Shown here in pieces: positions 5,317-14,741 of a DNA stretch of 17,167 bases. Source of the stretch: Ferruginibacter sp. (GTDB lineage Bacteria > Bacteroidota > Bacteroidia > Chitinophagales > Chitinophagaceae); NCBI GenBank assembly GCA_025352435.1, contig JANXTN010000380.1:1-17167 (forward strand), read 5' to 3'. How positions within the stretch are numbered: the first letter of the stretch is position 1; each line of letters starts with the position of its first letter. Position numbers and translations under genes: made by a program. The notes below the pieces were generated by a model. The model had not been told where the DNA came from, did no database searches, and was given only the letters and a program-made list of their open reading frames with translations.

Positions 5317-8142
5317 ATGCTTAGACTATTAATTCCCCTTTTTTTAAGCTTTTTTTATTTAAATGGTTTTAGCCAAACAGTTTCGTTCACCTATACCGGT
5401 TCTAATGGGAGCCCAATTCTTTGCAGTCCTGCGGTTATTAATTTTAAAGCTAATAGTACCGGCACTTTAGTGGGCTATACTTGGTATTTCGGTAATGGAC
5501 AAACAAGCAACAGTGCAATTCCAAGTGTTACTTTTACAGCAGGTACTTATATTGTAAAACTTGTGGCAGTGTTTAATAATTCTGTGTTAGAAACTACTCA
5601 AACCATTGTTGTAAACCCTGGTGTTACGGCAAATTTTACTGCTAACCGAAGTTATTTATGTACGCCCAATACAGTAGGTTTTAACTCAATCACCACCACA
5701 CCAAATGCAACTTTTCTTTACGACTTTGGTGATGGAACTCCGCAAGTTGTAAGCAGCGGCAGCAGCATAAATCACAATTATACCAATTTTGGGCTTTTTA
5801 ATCCAAGCGTTAAGGTTTCTAACAACTATGGCTGCAGTTTTTCCAACAGCCTTTTAGTACAAATAAAGATTCCACAAATTAATTCATCCGTTAGCCCAAT
5901 CACGGGGTGTGCCCCTGCAACCGTAATTTTTGGAGGGACAACTGTTGATATTCCTCCGGGTAGTAAGGTCACCAACTACGCATGGTCTTTTGATGATGGT
6001 TCTCCCGTAAGCAATACATCAGCTTCAGGTACAACTCATGTTTATGCCACCGCAGGAACTTTCCATCCCATTTTAACTATAACAACATCTGATGGTTGCA
6101 CTAATACTTTTGTATACCCACCTATTGTTTTTGGGCTAGGTCCAAGTATTTTAAATGCATCTTCAGATAAGCAAATTTATTGCGGTAACGAAATAGCGCA
6201 GTTTAGTGTACAATCTGACTTTGCCACTAAATATAGATGGGAGTATGGAGATGGTGCAGAAGAAATTACTACTGATACAACAGCAAGCCATAAGTATGGT
6301 GCACTCGGTCTTAAAAAAGTTATTGTAACACCTTTTAATGATGATTGCGGAGGACAGTCAGCAACGTTTTCAATAAATATTATTGGCGTGATAGCTACAT
6401 ATACCTACGCAAATACCTGCATTGCAAAAAACAAATTTGATTTTACAAATACATCATTAGGTAATTTAAGTTATAAAGAATGGGCTTTTGGTGATAGTAG
6501 CGCAAATATTTTTACCAAAAATGCTACTCATACATTTCCAGTAACGGGCAGTTTTAGTTGCAGACTGATTGTAGCTGACGATAGCACAGGCTGCAGAGAT
6601 ACCATTGCAAATCCAATTTATACAGCGCTTCCTACACTTGCAAATCCTGATACTTTTGTTTGCAGAAAAACATCAACAAATTTTGCAGTTATAAATAATT
6701 ATAATAATCCTTTGTTGAAATATAGCTGGTCTGTTTTTGGACAGCAAAATATTATTTCCTCAACTCCATATACCGTCAATGCAAATAGTTTTGGCAATTT
6801 TATTACGAACTATGTAATATTAGATAACGGGTTGCAATACTGTCCTGATACGGTTCGCTTCAATAAAACAATAAGAGTGGGAGGTCCTAAATTAAGTTTC
6901 ATTACTGATTCTTCTTCTTGTGCAAAAAACGATTTTATCATAATGAATACTTCGTCCCCATACCTTGCAAGTGATACCATAAAAAAGTGGGGATGGACTT
7001 TTGGTATACCAGGCTTAAGTGATACTGCCTATAAACCGGCGTCATTTGTTTTTCCGGCAGAGGGTATCTATTCAATAAGTTTAATAGCGAAAGATAAAAA
7101 TGCCTGTATTGATACGTTGGTAAAAGATATCCTTGTAAAGGAATCGCCATTTCTGCGGATCTTTCCACGTACCGTTAATGTATGTGCAGGAGAAGAAGTA
7201 ATGTTAACAGGATACCATACTGATACACTTAAATGGACTCCTACCAGCATGGTTAGCTGTGCCAATTGTGATACAACTTTTACGAAGCCTTTAAACAATA
7301 CGAAGATTTTTGCGATTGCAAGTAATAAAAATTGCTCGTTAAAAGATAGTTCAGTAATTACGGTTTTTCCAAAGTTTACTGCGGTGGTAAACCCCGATGC
7401 AGTTGCCGCCTGCATAAATGAAAAGGTAACTTTATCTGTAACACCTGCCGATAAAAAAGTTATATGGTCTCCCGATTTTGGGCTAAGCAGATCCACTATA
7501 TACAATCCGGTAGTAACAGTAGTTGCAGATACGAGCTATTTGGTAACACTTACCGACAGTGCAGGATGCTACAGTAGTGAGGCAGTCGTAAAAATCCGTG
7601 CTTACCCTTTGCCTTCTGTAGATGCAGGCCCTGATAGACTTTTAGCATACAACAGTCCATTTACAATTTCTCCCGTTTACAGCAGTGATGTAACCAGTTA
7701 TCTATGGTCCCCTTCCGATAAGTTAGATTGTAGTAACTGTCCCAAACCAAGTGGACTTGCTGACAGTACCAGATCTTTTAGTGTTACAGTCTCCACTATA
7801 AATAAATGTATTGCAAAAGACACGGTAAAGATTTCTATTACATGCGCTTATGCCAACTTGTTTATGGCAAGTGCTTTCTCACCTAATAACATATCAATTA
7901 AAAAATATTATTATCCTCAAACGGTTGGGATAAAAATGATAAACAGGTTTGTTATTTTTAACAGGTTTGGAGAACCTGTTTATGAAATTAAAAATGCATT
8001 ACCCAACACCCGCAGTAACGGATGGGATGGAAAATACAAAGGCATTGACCAGGTTTCCGGTGGTTATGTTTATATGTTGGATGCAACCTGCGAAAAAGGA
8101 GAAACTTTAAATAAGAAAGGATCGTTCTTATTGGTAAGATGA
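5317..8142 (+). CDS. Secreted PKD-repeat protein with type IX secretion C-terminal domain
   Basis: A 941-residue surface or secreted protein. The N-terminus is a signal peptide (MLRLLIPLFLSFFYLNGFSQ, cut near residue 20). About six PKD-like beta-sandwich repeats follow, marked by cores such as YTWYFGNG (54-61), FLYDFGDG (133-140), YAWSFDDG (221-228), YRWEYGDG (306-313), KEWAFGDS (387-394) and WGWTFG (558-563), and then two or three further Ig/PKD-like modules with WTP/WSP motifs and Cys pairs such as CANC and CSNC (about 620-840). The last ~90 residues (AFSPNN at 853-858, NRFVIFNRFGEPVYE, NGWDGKYKG, GGYVYML) are the gliding-motility-associated CHU_C/type-B T9SS sorting domain. It is therefore likely exported by the type IX system, as an adhesin or structural protein; no catalytic domain is visible. 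The stop at 8140-8142 lies only 8 bases from the convergent SRPBCC gene. Confidence 0.93.
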   Translation: MLRLLIPLFLSFFYLNGFSQTVSFTYTGSNGSPILCSPAVINFKANSTGTLVGYTWYFGNGQTSNSAIPSVTFTAGTYIVKLVAVFNNSVLETTQTIVVNPGVTANFTANRSYLCTPNTVGFNSITTTPNATFLYDFGDGTPQVVSSGSSINHNYTNFGLFNPSVKVSNNYGCSFSNSLLVQIKIPQINSSVSPITGCAPATVIFGGTTVDIPPGSKVTNYAWSFDDGSPVSNTSASGTTHVYATAGTFHPILTITTSDGCTNTFVYPPIVFGLGPSILNASSDKQIYCGNEIAQFSVQSDFATKYRWEYGDGAEEITTDTTASHKYGALGLKKVIVTPFNDDCGGQSATFSINIIGVIATYTYANTCIAKNKFDFTNTSLGNLSYKEWAFGDSSANIFTKNATHTFPVTGSFSCRLIVADDSTGCRDTIANPIYTALPTLANPDTFVCRKTSTNFAVINNYNNPLLKYSWSVFGQQNIISSTPYTVNANSFGNFITNYVILDNGLQYCPDTVRFNKTIRVGGPKLSFITDSSSCAKNDFIIMNTSSPYLASDTIKKWGWTFGIPGLSDTAYKPASFVFPAEGIYSISLIAKDKNACIDTLVKDILVKESPFLRIFPRTVNVCAGEEVMLTGYHTDTLKWTPTSMVSCANCDTTFTKPLNNTKIFAIASNKNCSLKDSSVITVFPKFTAVVNPDAVAACINEKVTLSVTPADKKVIWSPDFGLSRSTIYNPVVTVVADTSYLVTLTDSAGCYSSEAVVKIRAYPLPSVDAGPDRLLAYNSPFTISPVYSSDVTSYLWSPSDKLDCSNCPKPSGLADSTRSFSVTVSTINKCIAKDTVKISITCAYANLFMASAFSPNNISIKKYYYPQTVGIKMINRFVIFNRFGEPVYEIKNALPNTRSNGWDGKYKGIDQVSGGYVYMLDATCEKGETLNKKGSFLLVR

Positions 8143-8150
8143 GGATTCAC

Positions 8151-8615
8151 TTATTTTTCTCCAAACATTTCCACCACTTTCTTGAATCGGTAATCAAAAA
8201 TTCCTTTCAGCTGTGCCTTCACAAACAGCACATTGGCAATATCTCCTAAAAACCAAAATGGCAATTTGTAGTGTACATAATCTGTCATTTCCACACCGTC
8301 AGGCACTTCTTTAAAATGATGCTGATGGTGCCACAATTCATACGGACCAAAGCGCTGCTCATCTACAAAAAACTTATGCTTTTCTACATGTGTAATCTCC
8401 GTCATCCAATACAATGGGATGCCTAAAACTGGATGAACTTTATATTCGATTACCTGACCCGGATACATGGCGCTAAGGTTTTTGGAAAGTATTTTAAAGT
8501 TTAAATTATCAGGTGTTATCTCTGCAAGGTTAGCCGGGTTGCTAAAAAACTCCCATGCTTTTTCAATAGAACACGGTATAAATTGAACGGTGCTCAGGTT
8601 ATAAACTTTACTCAT
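8151..8615 (-). CDS. SRPBCC (START/cyclase-like) ligand-binding protein
   Basis: A 154-residue cytoplasmic protein of the SRPBCC helix-grip fold. The opening (FIPCSIEKAWEFFSNPANLAEITPDNLNFKIL) is the typical strand-helix start of cyclase/dehydrase-like proteins, followed by YPGQVIEYKVHPVLGIPLYWMTEIT, the FVDEQRFGPYELWHHQHHF segment and the C-terminal helix (LKGIFDYRFKKVVEMFG). Such proteins bind hydrophobic ligands; the substrate is unknown, and related proteins are annotated only as SRPBCC family or cell-division-inhibitor-like. The ATG at 8615 is preceded by GTAAATAAAAA. It faces the helicase gene divergently over 92 bases and the T9SS gene convergently. Confidence 0.87.
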   Translation of the reverse strand: MSKVYNLSTVQFIPCSIEKAWEFFSNPANLAEITPDNLNFKILSKNLSAMYPGQVIEYKVHPVLGIPLYWMTEITHVEKHKFFVDEQRFGPYELWHHQHHFKEVPDGVEMTDYVHYKLPFWFLGDIANVLFVKAQLKGIFDYRFKKVVEMFGEK

Positions 8616-8707
8616 TTTTTATTTACAGTTAGTGTAAAAATTAATTTTTAATAGCGTCTTTTTAATTACTTTTCAGCGGCAGAAATTATACTTACAAAAC
8701 ACGTTAC

Positions 8708-11700
8708 ATGCAGGCATATCGTCAACAACTTCAACACAAATTTAATGAAGAATACAGCAAATTAAATAAGGAACAACAGCTTGCTGTAGATACTACGCAA
8801 GGCCCCGTGATGGTGATTGCCGGACCTGGCACAGGCAAAACACAAATACTTGCAGCCCGCATTGGGAAGATACTTTTGGAGCCAGACAATGCTCCTGAAA
8901 ACATACTCTGCCTTACTTATACAGATGCAGGTGCCATTGCCATGAGACGCAGATTGCAACAGTTTATTGGTGCGGATGCGTACAAAGTAAACATCTACAC
9001 TTTCCATGCATTTTGCAACGATGTTATTCAGGATAATTTATCGCTTTTCGAAAAAAATTCGTTGGATGCGATATCGGAACTCGAGAACATTCAACTCTTT
9101 AAAACACTGATAGATAATTTTCCAAAAAACCATCCGCTAAAGAGATACAGGGGCGATGTTTATTTTGAAATAAACAATTTGCGCAGTTTATTCTCTGCTA
9201 TGAAACGAGAAGGGTGGAGAGCAGATTTTATAAATGAAAAGATAGACGAATACATTGCTGACCTGCCCTTGCGTGATGAATTCATAGCCAAACGTGCAAC
9301 CAAGGAATTTAAAAAAGGTGATGTGCGACAGGATAAAATTGATGAAGAAAAAGAAAAGAAAGAAAAACTGAGAGCAGCCGTAAATGAATTTGAAAATTAC
9401 CAGCAATTCATGCGGGAACGCAACCGATATGATTTTGATGACATGATAAACTGGGTTATAAAAGCATTTGAAGAAAATCCGGATATCTTGGCAAATTACC
9501 AGGAACGTTTTCAGTATGTATTGGTAGATGAATACCAGGATACGAGCGGCACACAGAACAAATTGGTACAACTACTCATAGGCTATTGGGAAGTGCCAAA
9601 TATTTTTGTTGTGGGAGATGACGACCAAAGTATCTACCGCTTTCAGGGAGCTAATGTGGAAAATATGCTTGGCTTTGCAAACAACTATACGGCAGATTTA
9701 ATTACAGTTGTACTTACAAATAATTACCGTAGCACGCAACCTATTTTAGATGTTTCTAAAACACTCATTAATAAAAATACAGAGCGGCTCGTAACACAAA
9801 TACCTGGGTTAAGCAAAGAACTGATAGCCGCACATGCAGAAAAAAAACTGCTTACAAACCATCCGGAAATAAGGGAATACAATTCCGTAAAAGAAGAGAT
9901 GGCGGGCATTACAGACACTATACATCAATTATTGGATGATGGAATACCTGCAGGAGAAATAGCGGTTATTTACAAAGAAAATAAATACGGCGAAGCGCTT
10001 GCACAATATTGCAGACTGAAACAAATACCGATTTATAGTAAGAGAAGTGTAAATATTCTGCAGGATCCTTTTGTAAAAAAAGTGCTCGCCATTATGCGTT
10101 ACTTAAATGCAGAGCATGATATTCCTTACGGTGGTGATGCGTTGCTATTTGAGATTCTACATTTTGATTTTTATAAAATTCCACCTATTGAAATTGCAAA
10201 ACTTTCTGTAGAAGTAAGTGGCAAAAAATATGGAGATAACAGTATTTCTATTAGGAAATTATTGTACGACAGGTCTAACCAAGCGCCGAAAGATTTATTT
10301 GATATCGGCATCAATTCAAAACTTAAAATAGTAAGTGCCATCCTTGAAGAATTGGTTGGTGATGTAGCAAATGTTTCGCTGCAAAAATTACTGGATAACA
10401 TTATTCGCAATGCCAGCGTGCTTCCATACATTATGCAGCACCCGCAAAAATTACAGTTGTTACAATTGCTTACCGCACTATTTGATTTTTTAAAAGAAGA
10501 AACAAGTCGCAATCCTTATTTGGATTTAAAAGGCTTTATAGACATTATAGATTTAATGGAAAAAGAAGCTTTGCCGTTGCCACTGACGGAAGTTTCCGGA
10601 AATGAAAAAGCGGTAAATTTATTAACGGCACATGGTTCTAAAGGTCTTGAATTTCAATATGTATTTTTTGCGGGAGTAAATGCATTGTCGTGGGAGAAGA
10701 AAAGAAAACCGGGTGCTGGTTATAAATTCCCTGATACCATGTTTACCTCCGCACCTACAGCAGCTGCGGAAGGAGAAGAACTACGCAGGTTATTTTATGT
10801 AGCACTTACTCGTGCAGAGAAACACCTTTACATTTCTTATGCAAAATTCAGCAACGATGCCAAAGGTTTAGAGCCCTCCGTTTTTATTGCGGAGATACAG
10901 GAAATACACAATTTACCGATACAACAAATTCATATTTCAGCAGAAGAAATAGCAGTGTTCAATCTGTTACAGTTTACCGCACAGGCTCCGGAAATATCGC
11001 ATGATGAAGATGATTTTATTGAGGGATTGCTCAGCAAATTTTCTATGAACGTTACGGCATTAAACAATTATTTAAAATGCCCGCTTCAGTTTTATTACAG
11101 CAACCTCATTCGTATTCCATCGGGTAAAAACGAAGCAACAGAGTTTGGTAGTGCGGTACATTATGCCATTGAAAGATTGTTTAAAAAAATGCAGGATGGC
11201 GGGCAGGAAAGGTTTGGAAGCAAAGATGATATGCTGGCAGATTTTGAATGGTATATGCGCAGGCACAGAGAAAACTTCACCAAAGAATCTTTTGCAAGGC
11301 GCATGGAATATGGCGAAGAAGTGCTTTCTAATTATTACAGCAAATACATTCATACATGGACGAAAGTGGTAGCAATAGAAAGAAACATAAAAGGCGTGGT
11401 GGTCGATGGCGTACCGCTGAAAGGTAAGATGGATAAACTGGAATTTGATGGCAAGAATATAAATGTGGTGGATTATAAAACGGGCGACATTGATAAAGCG
11501 CTACCCTCTCTGAAAGGACCAAACGATAAAAAACCAGAAGGTGGAAATTACTGGCGCCAAGCTGTGTTTTATAAAATCTTAATTGACAATTATGACCTAA
11601 AGGACTGGAAAGTCATTAGCACTGAATTTGACTTCGTAGAGCCCGACAAAAAGAAAGAATACCGCAAAGAAAAAATTGTAATTATGCCCGAGGACACCAA

Positions 11701-11860
11701 TTTGGTAAGAGAACAAATTGTGGATACATGGGAGAAAATACAGGCTAAAGATTTTTATACCGGCTGCGGAAAAGAAGATTGCTACTGGTGCAACTTTGTA
11801 AAGACTAATGACCTTGCGGTTTCCTTGCACGATGTGCAAACTGAAGTAGATGAAGAGTAG
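8708..11860 (+). CDS. UvrD/PcrA-type DNA helicase fused to an Fe-S PD-(D/E)XK nuclease
   Basis: A 1050-residue protein that should unwind DNA from ends or gaps and cut it. Superfamily 1A helicase motifs are complete: AGPGTGKT (38-45), the TFHAFC region, DEYQDT (274-279), VGDDDQSIYRFQG (302-314), NYRS (339-342), HGSKGLEF (642-649) and VALTRA (698-703). The C-terminal nuclease shows GSAVH with H818, D909 (KGKMDK), DYKTG (D922, K924) and QAVFY (Q951, Y955). A 4Fe-4S cluster is implied by C791 (LKCPLQFYY) together with C1020-x4-C1025-x2-C1028, the split Cys arrangement of AddB, Cas4 and Adn-type nucleases. The architecture is that of RecB/AddA/AddB/Adn-type recombination nucleases, but no partner subunit lies beside it. 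The ATG at 8708 sits next to the expected helicase N-terminus. A strong hairpin terminator follows the stop. Confidence 0.93.
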   Translation: MQAYRQQLQHKFNEEYSKLNKEQQLAVDTTQGPVMVIAGPGTGKTQILAARIGKILLEPDNAPENILCLTYTDAGAIAMRRRLQQFIGADAYKVNIYTFHAFCNDVIQDNLSLFEKNSLDAISELENIQLFKTLIDNFPKNHPLKRYRGDVYFEINNLRSLFSAMKREGWRADFINEKIDEYIADLPLRDEFIAKRATKEFKKGDVRQDKIDEEKEKKEKLRAAVNEFENYQQFMRERNRYDFDDMINWVIKAFEENPDILANYQERFQYVLVDEYQDTSGTQNKLVQLLIGYWEVPNIFVVGDDDQSIYRFQGANVENMLGFANNYTADLITVVLTNNYRSTQPILDVSKTLINKNTERLVTQIPGLSKELIAAHAEKKLLTNHPEIREYNSVKEEMAGITDTIHQLLDDGIPAGEIAVIYKENKYGEALAQYCRLKQIPIYSKRSVNILQDPFVKKVLAIMRYLNAEHDIPYGGDALLFEILHFDFYKIPPIEIAKLSVEVSGKKYGDNSISIRKLLYDRSNQAPKDLFDIGINSKLKIVSAILEELVGDVANVSLQKLLDNIIRNASVLPYIMQHPQKLQLLQLLTALFDFLKEETSRNPYLDLKGFIDIIDLMEKEALPLPLTEVSGNEKAVNLLTAHGSKGLEFQYVFFAGVNALSWEKKRKPGAGYKFPDTMFTSAPTAAAEGEELRRLFYVALTRAEKHLYISYAKFSNDAKGLEPSVFIAEIQEIHNLPIQQIHISAEEIAVFNLLQFTAQAPEISHDEDDFIEGLLSKFSMNVTALNNYLKCPLQFYYSNLIRIPSGKNEATEFGSAVHYAIERLFKKMQDGGQERFGSKDDMLADFEWYMRRHRENFTKESFARRMEYGEEVLSNYYSKYIHTWTKVVAIERNIKGVVVDGVPLKGKMDKLEFDGKNINVVDYKTGDIDKALPSLKGPNDKKPEGGNYWRQAVFYKILIDNYDLKDWKVISTEFDFVEPDKKKEYRKEKIVIMPEDTNLVREQIVDTWEKIQAKDFYTGCGKEDCYWCNFVKTNDLAVSLHDVQTEVDEE

Positions 11861-11867
11861 AAGTTAG

Positions 11868-11895
11868 AAAATGCCGAAATACTTTTCGGCATTTT
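11868..11895. terminator. Bidirectional intrinsic terminator between convergent genes
   Basis: AAAATGCCGAAA (11868-11879), loop TACT, TTTCGGCATTTT (11884-11895): a perfect 12-bp stem whose A/T flanks supply a T-run in both directions. It lies 7 bases after the helicase stop and 2 bases beyond the stop of the convergent gene, serving both. Confidence 0.9.
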
Positions 11896-11897
11896 CA

Positions 11898-12521
11898 TTA
11901 ATTATTTGGCTTCTTTGTTTTGTAAGCATCCAGTACTTCCTGTTGCCGTACAATTTCTTTTTGCAGATCTTCCTGATCCTTTGCGTTTCTTTTAAGGTCA
12001 TCCTGCAGGTTGCGTATTTTTCTTTCTATTGAATTCTGATCATCCTGCAAATTTTTTAATTTCTTCTGAGATTTTACAACAGCAGCATATTGTTCGTTTA
12101 CCATAAAGTCTACATTGGTTGCTTCAATAGATGGTAAAAGATCAGCTAAAAAAAATTTTAGCTTTTCACTGTTTTCTGGTGTGGCGTTCACTTCATTATC
12201 ATTTATAATAGCTGATAATAAAGTGATATCTTTTTCTTTTCTACTTTTTCGATCTGTTTTAAAAGCATATTCCAAGGGCTTGCTGCTCACACTACCTATA
12301 ACGGCATTTGATATCACCCAAAAACCTTTTGTGTTTTTGATCTTGTAGCCCATTCGCTCTAATTTATCCCGCAAGGTTTTTTGCACAATCTCCTCGGAGT
12401 ATTTGTATTCGCTTACCACTGCTGCCTGAGATGTTTTGTTGTAATCAATTTTGCTTTCATACGCTTGACCGTATGAATTCTGTAAGGCAATAGCGAATAG
12501 AACTACTAAAAAATATTTCAT
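11898..12521 (-). CDS. Secreted protein with C-terminal coiled coil, function unknown
   Basis: A 207-residue protein I do not recognise. It begins with a clear signal peptide (MKYFLVVLFAIALQNSYGQ, cut near 19), so it is probably periplasmic or outer-membrane associated. Residues ~38-110 form a mixed segment with a GYKIKNTKGFWVISNAVI core. Residues ~140-200 are a highly charged heptad-like coiled coil (KKLKNLQDDQNSIERKIRNL ... EDLQKEIVRQQEVL). It ends in a short basic tail. It is divergent from the lipoprotein gene at 12637 and ends at the shared terminator with the helicase. A structural or scaffolding role is possible, but this is inference. Confidence 0.8.
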   Translation of the reverse strand: MKYFLVVLFAIALQNSYGQAYESKIDYNKTSQAAVVSEYKYSEEIVQKTLRDKLERMGYKIKNTKGFWVISNAVIGSVSSKPLEYAFKTDRKSRKEKDITLLSAIINDNEVNATPENSEKLKFFLADLLPSIEATNVDFMVNEQYAAVVKSQKKLKNLQDDQNSIERKIRNLQDDLKRNAKDQEDLQKEIVRQQEVLDAYKTKKPNN

Positions 12522-12605
12522 GATGAAAGTTTAAGAATGAATAATGTTGGTATCAGTTATAACTTTTTGTTTTGATATTAATCAAGCTATTAAGCAATAT
12601 CGGGT

Positions 12606-12613
12606 TAATTTTG
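12606..12613 (+). promoter_or_regulatory. Possible -7 element of the lipoprotein gene
   Basis: TAATTTTG matches TAnnTTTG at all fixed bases and lies 24 bases before the ATG at 12637, giving a short leader. No TTG is found at the usual distance upstream, so support is partial. Confidence 0.35.
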
Positions 12614-12636
12614 ATGGAAACACGTATTCAAAAATA

Positions 12637-14025
12637 ATGAAATTACGCTCAATTCTGTTTTCCATTTTAATAGTCCATTTAATATTCTTATCGGGAGTTT
12701 TATCTTCGGGCTGTGCCCAAATAGGTATGCCAACCGGCGGTATAAAAGATACACTGGCACCAAAATTAATTAGAGCTATTCCCGCTGTTGGAAGTAGAAA
12801 TGTAATAAGTAATAAAATCACCTTAGAATTTGATGAATATATTGATGTGAATGACCTGCAACAGAACTTACTCATTTCGCCTCTGCAAAATAGAAACCCC
12901 TCTATTGTTGCTAATCCAAGGAGTATTACTTTAAAATTTAGAGATTCACTTTTACCAAATACTACTTATAATATTAATTTTGGGAATGCAGTGAGAGATA
13001 TCAATGAAAACAATGTTTTAAAAAATCTTACTTATGTTTTTTCCACCGGAAGCTCTTTAGATTCTTTAACTCTTAATGGAAAAGTAACGTTAGCTGAAAC
13101 TGGTGGCACCGATAGCACTTTACTTGTATTACTTTATCGCAATGCTGTGGATAGTACAGTAAAAAGCAAGAAGCCAAATTATATTGCTAAAGTGAATGCA
13201 GACGGGACTTTCAATTTCACTAATCTTCCTGCAGCTTCCTTTAAAATTTATGCATTAAAGGATGGTGATGGCGGTAAAACGTACAATTCTCTTTCAGAAA
13301 TATTTGCTTTTAGTAATGATGAAATTTCCACCCTCAAAAATGAAAAAGCTTCACTGCTTGCTTATGCTCAAGAGTTACCAAAGGATAATAAAACGGGAAG
13401 CTCCTCTAAGCCGGTTATAGACAAGAAACTGCGGGTGACAAATAACATTCAGGGTACAAAAGATTTATTGGAACCATTAGAAATTACTTTTAATAACCCC
13501 TTTAAAACTATTGATACAGCAAAAATTTATCTGACTGATACACTTTATAAACCGATAAAGCTTTTGCATTATTCTACAGATAGTACATCAAAAAAAATAA
13601 TTATAAATGCAAAATGGGTACCCGAGAATAATCTTATTTTGATAATTGATAAAGATGCTGTTCAGGATTCAGCAGATAATAAGCTTACCAAAAGTGATAC
13701 TGTAAGATTCACCACTAAACGAGCCGAAGAGTATGGAAGGCTTACACTTCGCTTTAATGATCTGGACCTTTCAAAGAATCCTGTTATACAATTTGTATTG
13801 GGCGAAAATGTAAAATATTCCTATCCACTTCTTTCATCTACTTACACAAATGCTAGGTTTCCACCAGGAGAATATAATGTGCGTATTTTATATGACAAAG
13901 ACAAAAACGGTAAATGGACACCAGGTAATTATTCAAAAAAAGTACAGCCGGAAATGGTCGTCGCTTTACCTCAAAAATTATCTGTGCGTGCAGATTGGGA
14001 CAATGAAAGAGAGATAAATTTGTAG
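12637..14025 (+). CDS. Ig-like (SbsA-type) outer-surface lipoprotein
   Basis: A 462-residue predicted lipoprotein. The signal sequence MKLRSILFSILIVHLIFLSG ends in a lipobox VLSSGC with the lipidated Cys at residue 26. It is followed by the PTGGIKDTLAPKL motif (32-44) that opens an SbsA Ig-like (Big_5) domain (about 42-137: IRAIPAVGSRNV, ITLEFDEYIDV, TYNINFGNAVRD, YVFSTG). Further beta-rich repeats follow, and the C-terminus (FPPGEYNVRILYDKDKNGKW) resembles the ending of a widespread Bacteroidota family annotated only as Ig-like domain-containing protein. The start at 12637 is chosen because it gives a proper lipoprotein signal; an earlier in-frame ATG at 12544 would bury it under 31 extra residues. 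It may be co-transcribed with recR, 44 bases downstream. Function unknown; probably anchored in the outer membrane. Confidence 0.85.
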   Translation: MKLRSILFSILIVHLIFLSGVLSSGCAQIGMPTGGIKDTLAPKLIRAIPAVGSRNVISNKITLEFDEYIDVNDLQQNLLISPLQNRNPSIVANPRSITLKFRDSLLPNTTYNINFGNAVRDINENNVLKNLTYVFSTGSSLDSLTLNGKVTLAETGGTDSTLLVLLYRNAVDSTVKSKKPNYIAKVNADGTFNFTNLPAASFKIYALKDGDGGKTYNSLSEIFAFSNDEISTLKNEKASLLAYAQELPKDNKTGSSSKPVIDKKLRVTNNIQGTKDLLEPLEITFNNPFKTIDTAKIYLTDTLYKPIKLLHYSTDSTSKKIIINAKWVPENNLILIIDKDAVQDSADNKLTKSDTVRFTTKRAEEYGRLTLRFNDLDLSKNPVIQFVLGENVKYSYPLLSSTYTNARFPPGEYNVRILYDKDKNGKWTPGNYSKKVQPEMVVALPQKLSVRADWDNEREINL

Positions 14026-14069
14026 CAGCATTTCTGCAAAGCATTTACAAAACAATTACTTTTACAGCC

Positions 14070-14690
14070 ATGCAGTTTTCCTCTCAACTATTAGAAAATG
14101 CGGTAAATGAATTTGCCAAATTGCCCGGCATTGGAAAAAAAACTGCGCTTCGTTTGGTATTACATCTCCTTAAAAAAGAAGTTCCTGAAGTAGAGCAGTT
14201 CAGCCAAATTCTAAGCAAAATGCGGAATGAAATTAAGTTTTGCAATCGCTGCTACAACGTATCTGACACAGCAGTTTGCAATATTTGCAATAACCCCATG
14301 CGCAAGCAAAACATAATTTGTGTTGTAGAAAATATAAGAGATGTTATTGCCATAGAAAGTACGCAACAGTTTAATGGTTTGTATCATGTGCTTGGTGGTA
14401 TAATTTCTCCTCTGGATGGCGTGGGTCCGGAACAATTAACCATAGATGCATTGGTTGAAAGAATAAAAACAGGTGAGATAGAAGAAGTAATTTTTGCACT
14501 TAACCCAAATATACAGGGCGACACAACCATTTACTATATTGGAAGAAAATTAAAAGAAGTGAAAGTAAAAATCACCACCATAGCAAGAGGTATTTCTTTT
14601 GGTGGAGAACTGGAATACGCAGATGAAATGACCCTTGCAAAGAGCATCAGCAACCGGATTGCTGTGGAGCATTACATAACCCCATCCTAA
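14070..14690 (+). CDS. recR: Recombination mediator protein RecR
   Basis: RecR acts with RecO (and RecF) to load RecA on SSB-coated single-stranded DNA at gaps. The 206-residue protein has the full family layout: helix-hairpin-helix LPGIGKKTA at 18-26; zinc finger C58-x2-C61-x8-C70-x2-C73; Toprim domain from VVENIRDV (85-92) through ALNPNIQGDTTIYYI (143-157); and the C-terminal ARGISFGGELEYADEMTLAKSI with the Walker-B-like region. The length is standard. The ATG at 14070 gives the expected N-terminus MQFSSQLLENAVNEFAKLPG. No intrinsic terminator is evident after it, only a T-rich stretch. Confidence 0.97.
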   Translation: MQFSSQLLENAVNEFAKLPGIGKKTALRLVLHLLKKEVPEVEQFSQILSKMRNEIKFCNRCYNVSDTAVCNICNNPMRKQNIICVVENIRDVIAIESTQQFNGLYHVLGGIISPLDGVGPEQLTIDALVERIKTGEIEEVIFALNPNIQGDTTIYYIGRKLKEVKVKITTIARGISFGGELEYADEMTLAKSISNRIAVEHYITPS

Positions 14691-14706
14691 TTTTTTACTT
14701 TTCATT

Positions 14707-14736
14707 TTGCTGTATTGCTTTGTTAGCGTAATTTTA
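14707..14736 (+). promoter_or_regulatory. Candidate promoter of the metH locus
   Basis: TTG at 14707-14709 (within TTTTG) and TAATTTTA at 14729-14736 are separated by 19 bases, close to the Bacteroidota TTTG-N19-TAnnTTTG pattern with one mismatch at the last base. A start near 14742 would leave a leader of about 170 bases before the metH ATG. Confidence 0.35.
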
Positions 14737-14741
14737 CAGCG

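Noticed and set aside
9188..9571. Long open frames on the strand opposite the helicase, T9SS, EF-Ts and lipoprotein genes
   Set aside because: They lie wholly within well-supported genes, have no recognisable domains and have compositions typical of antisense shadows.
12544..12639. Longer lipoprotein starting at 12544
   Set aside because: It would place 31 residues ahead of a clear lipoprotein signal peptide and would put the promoter-like TAATTTTG inside the gene.
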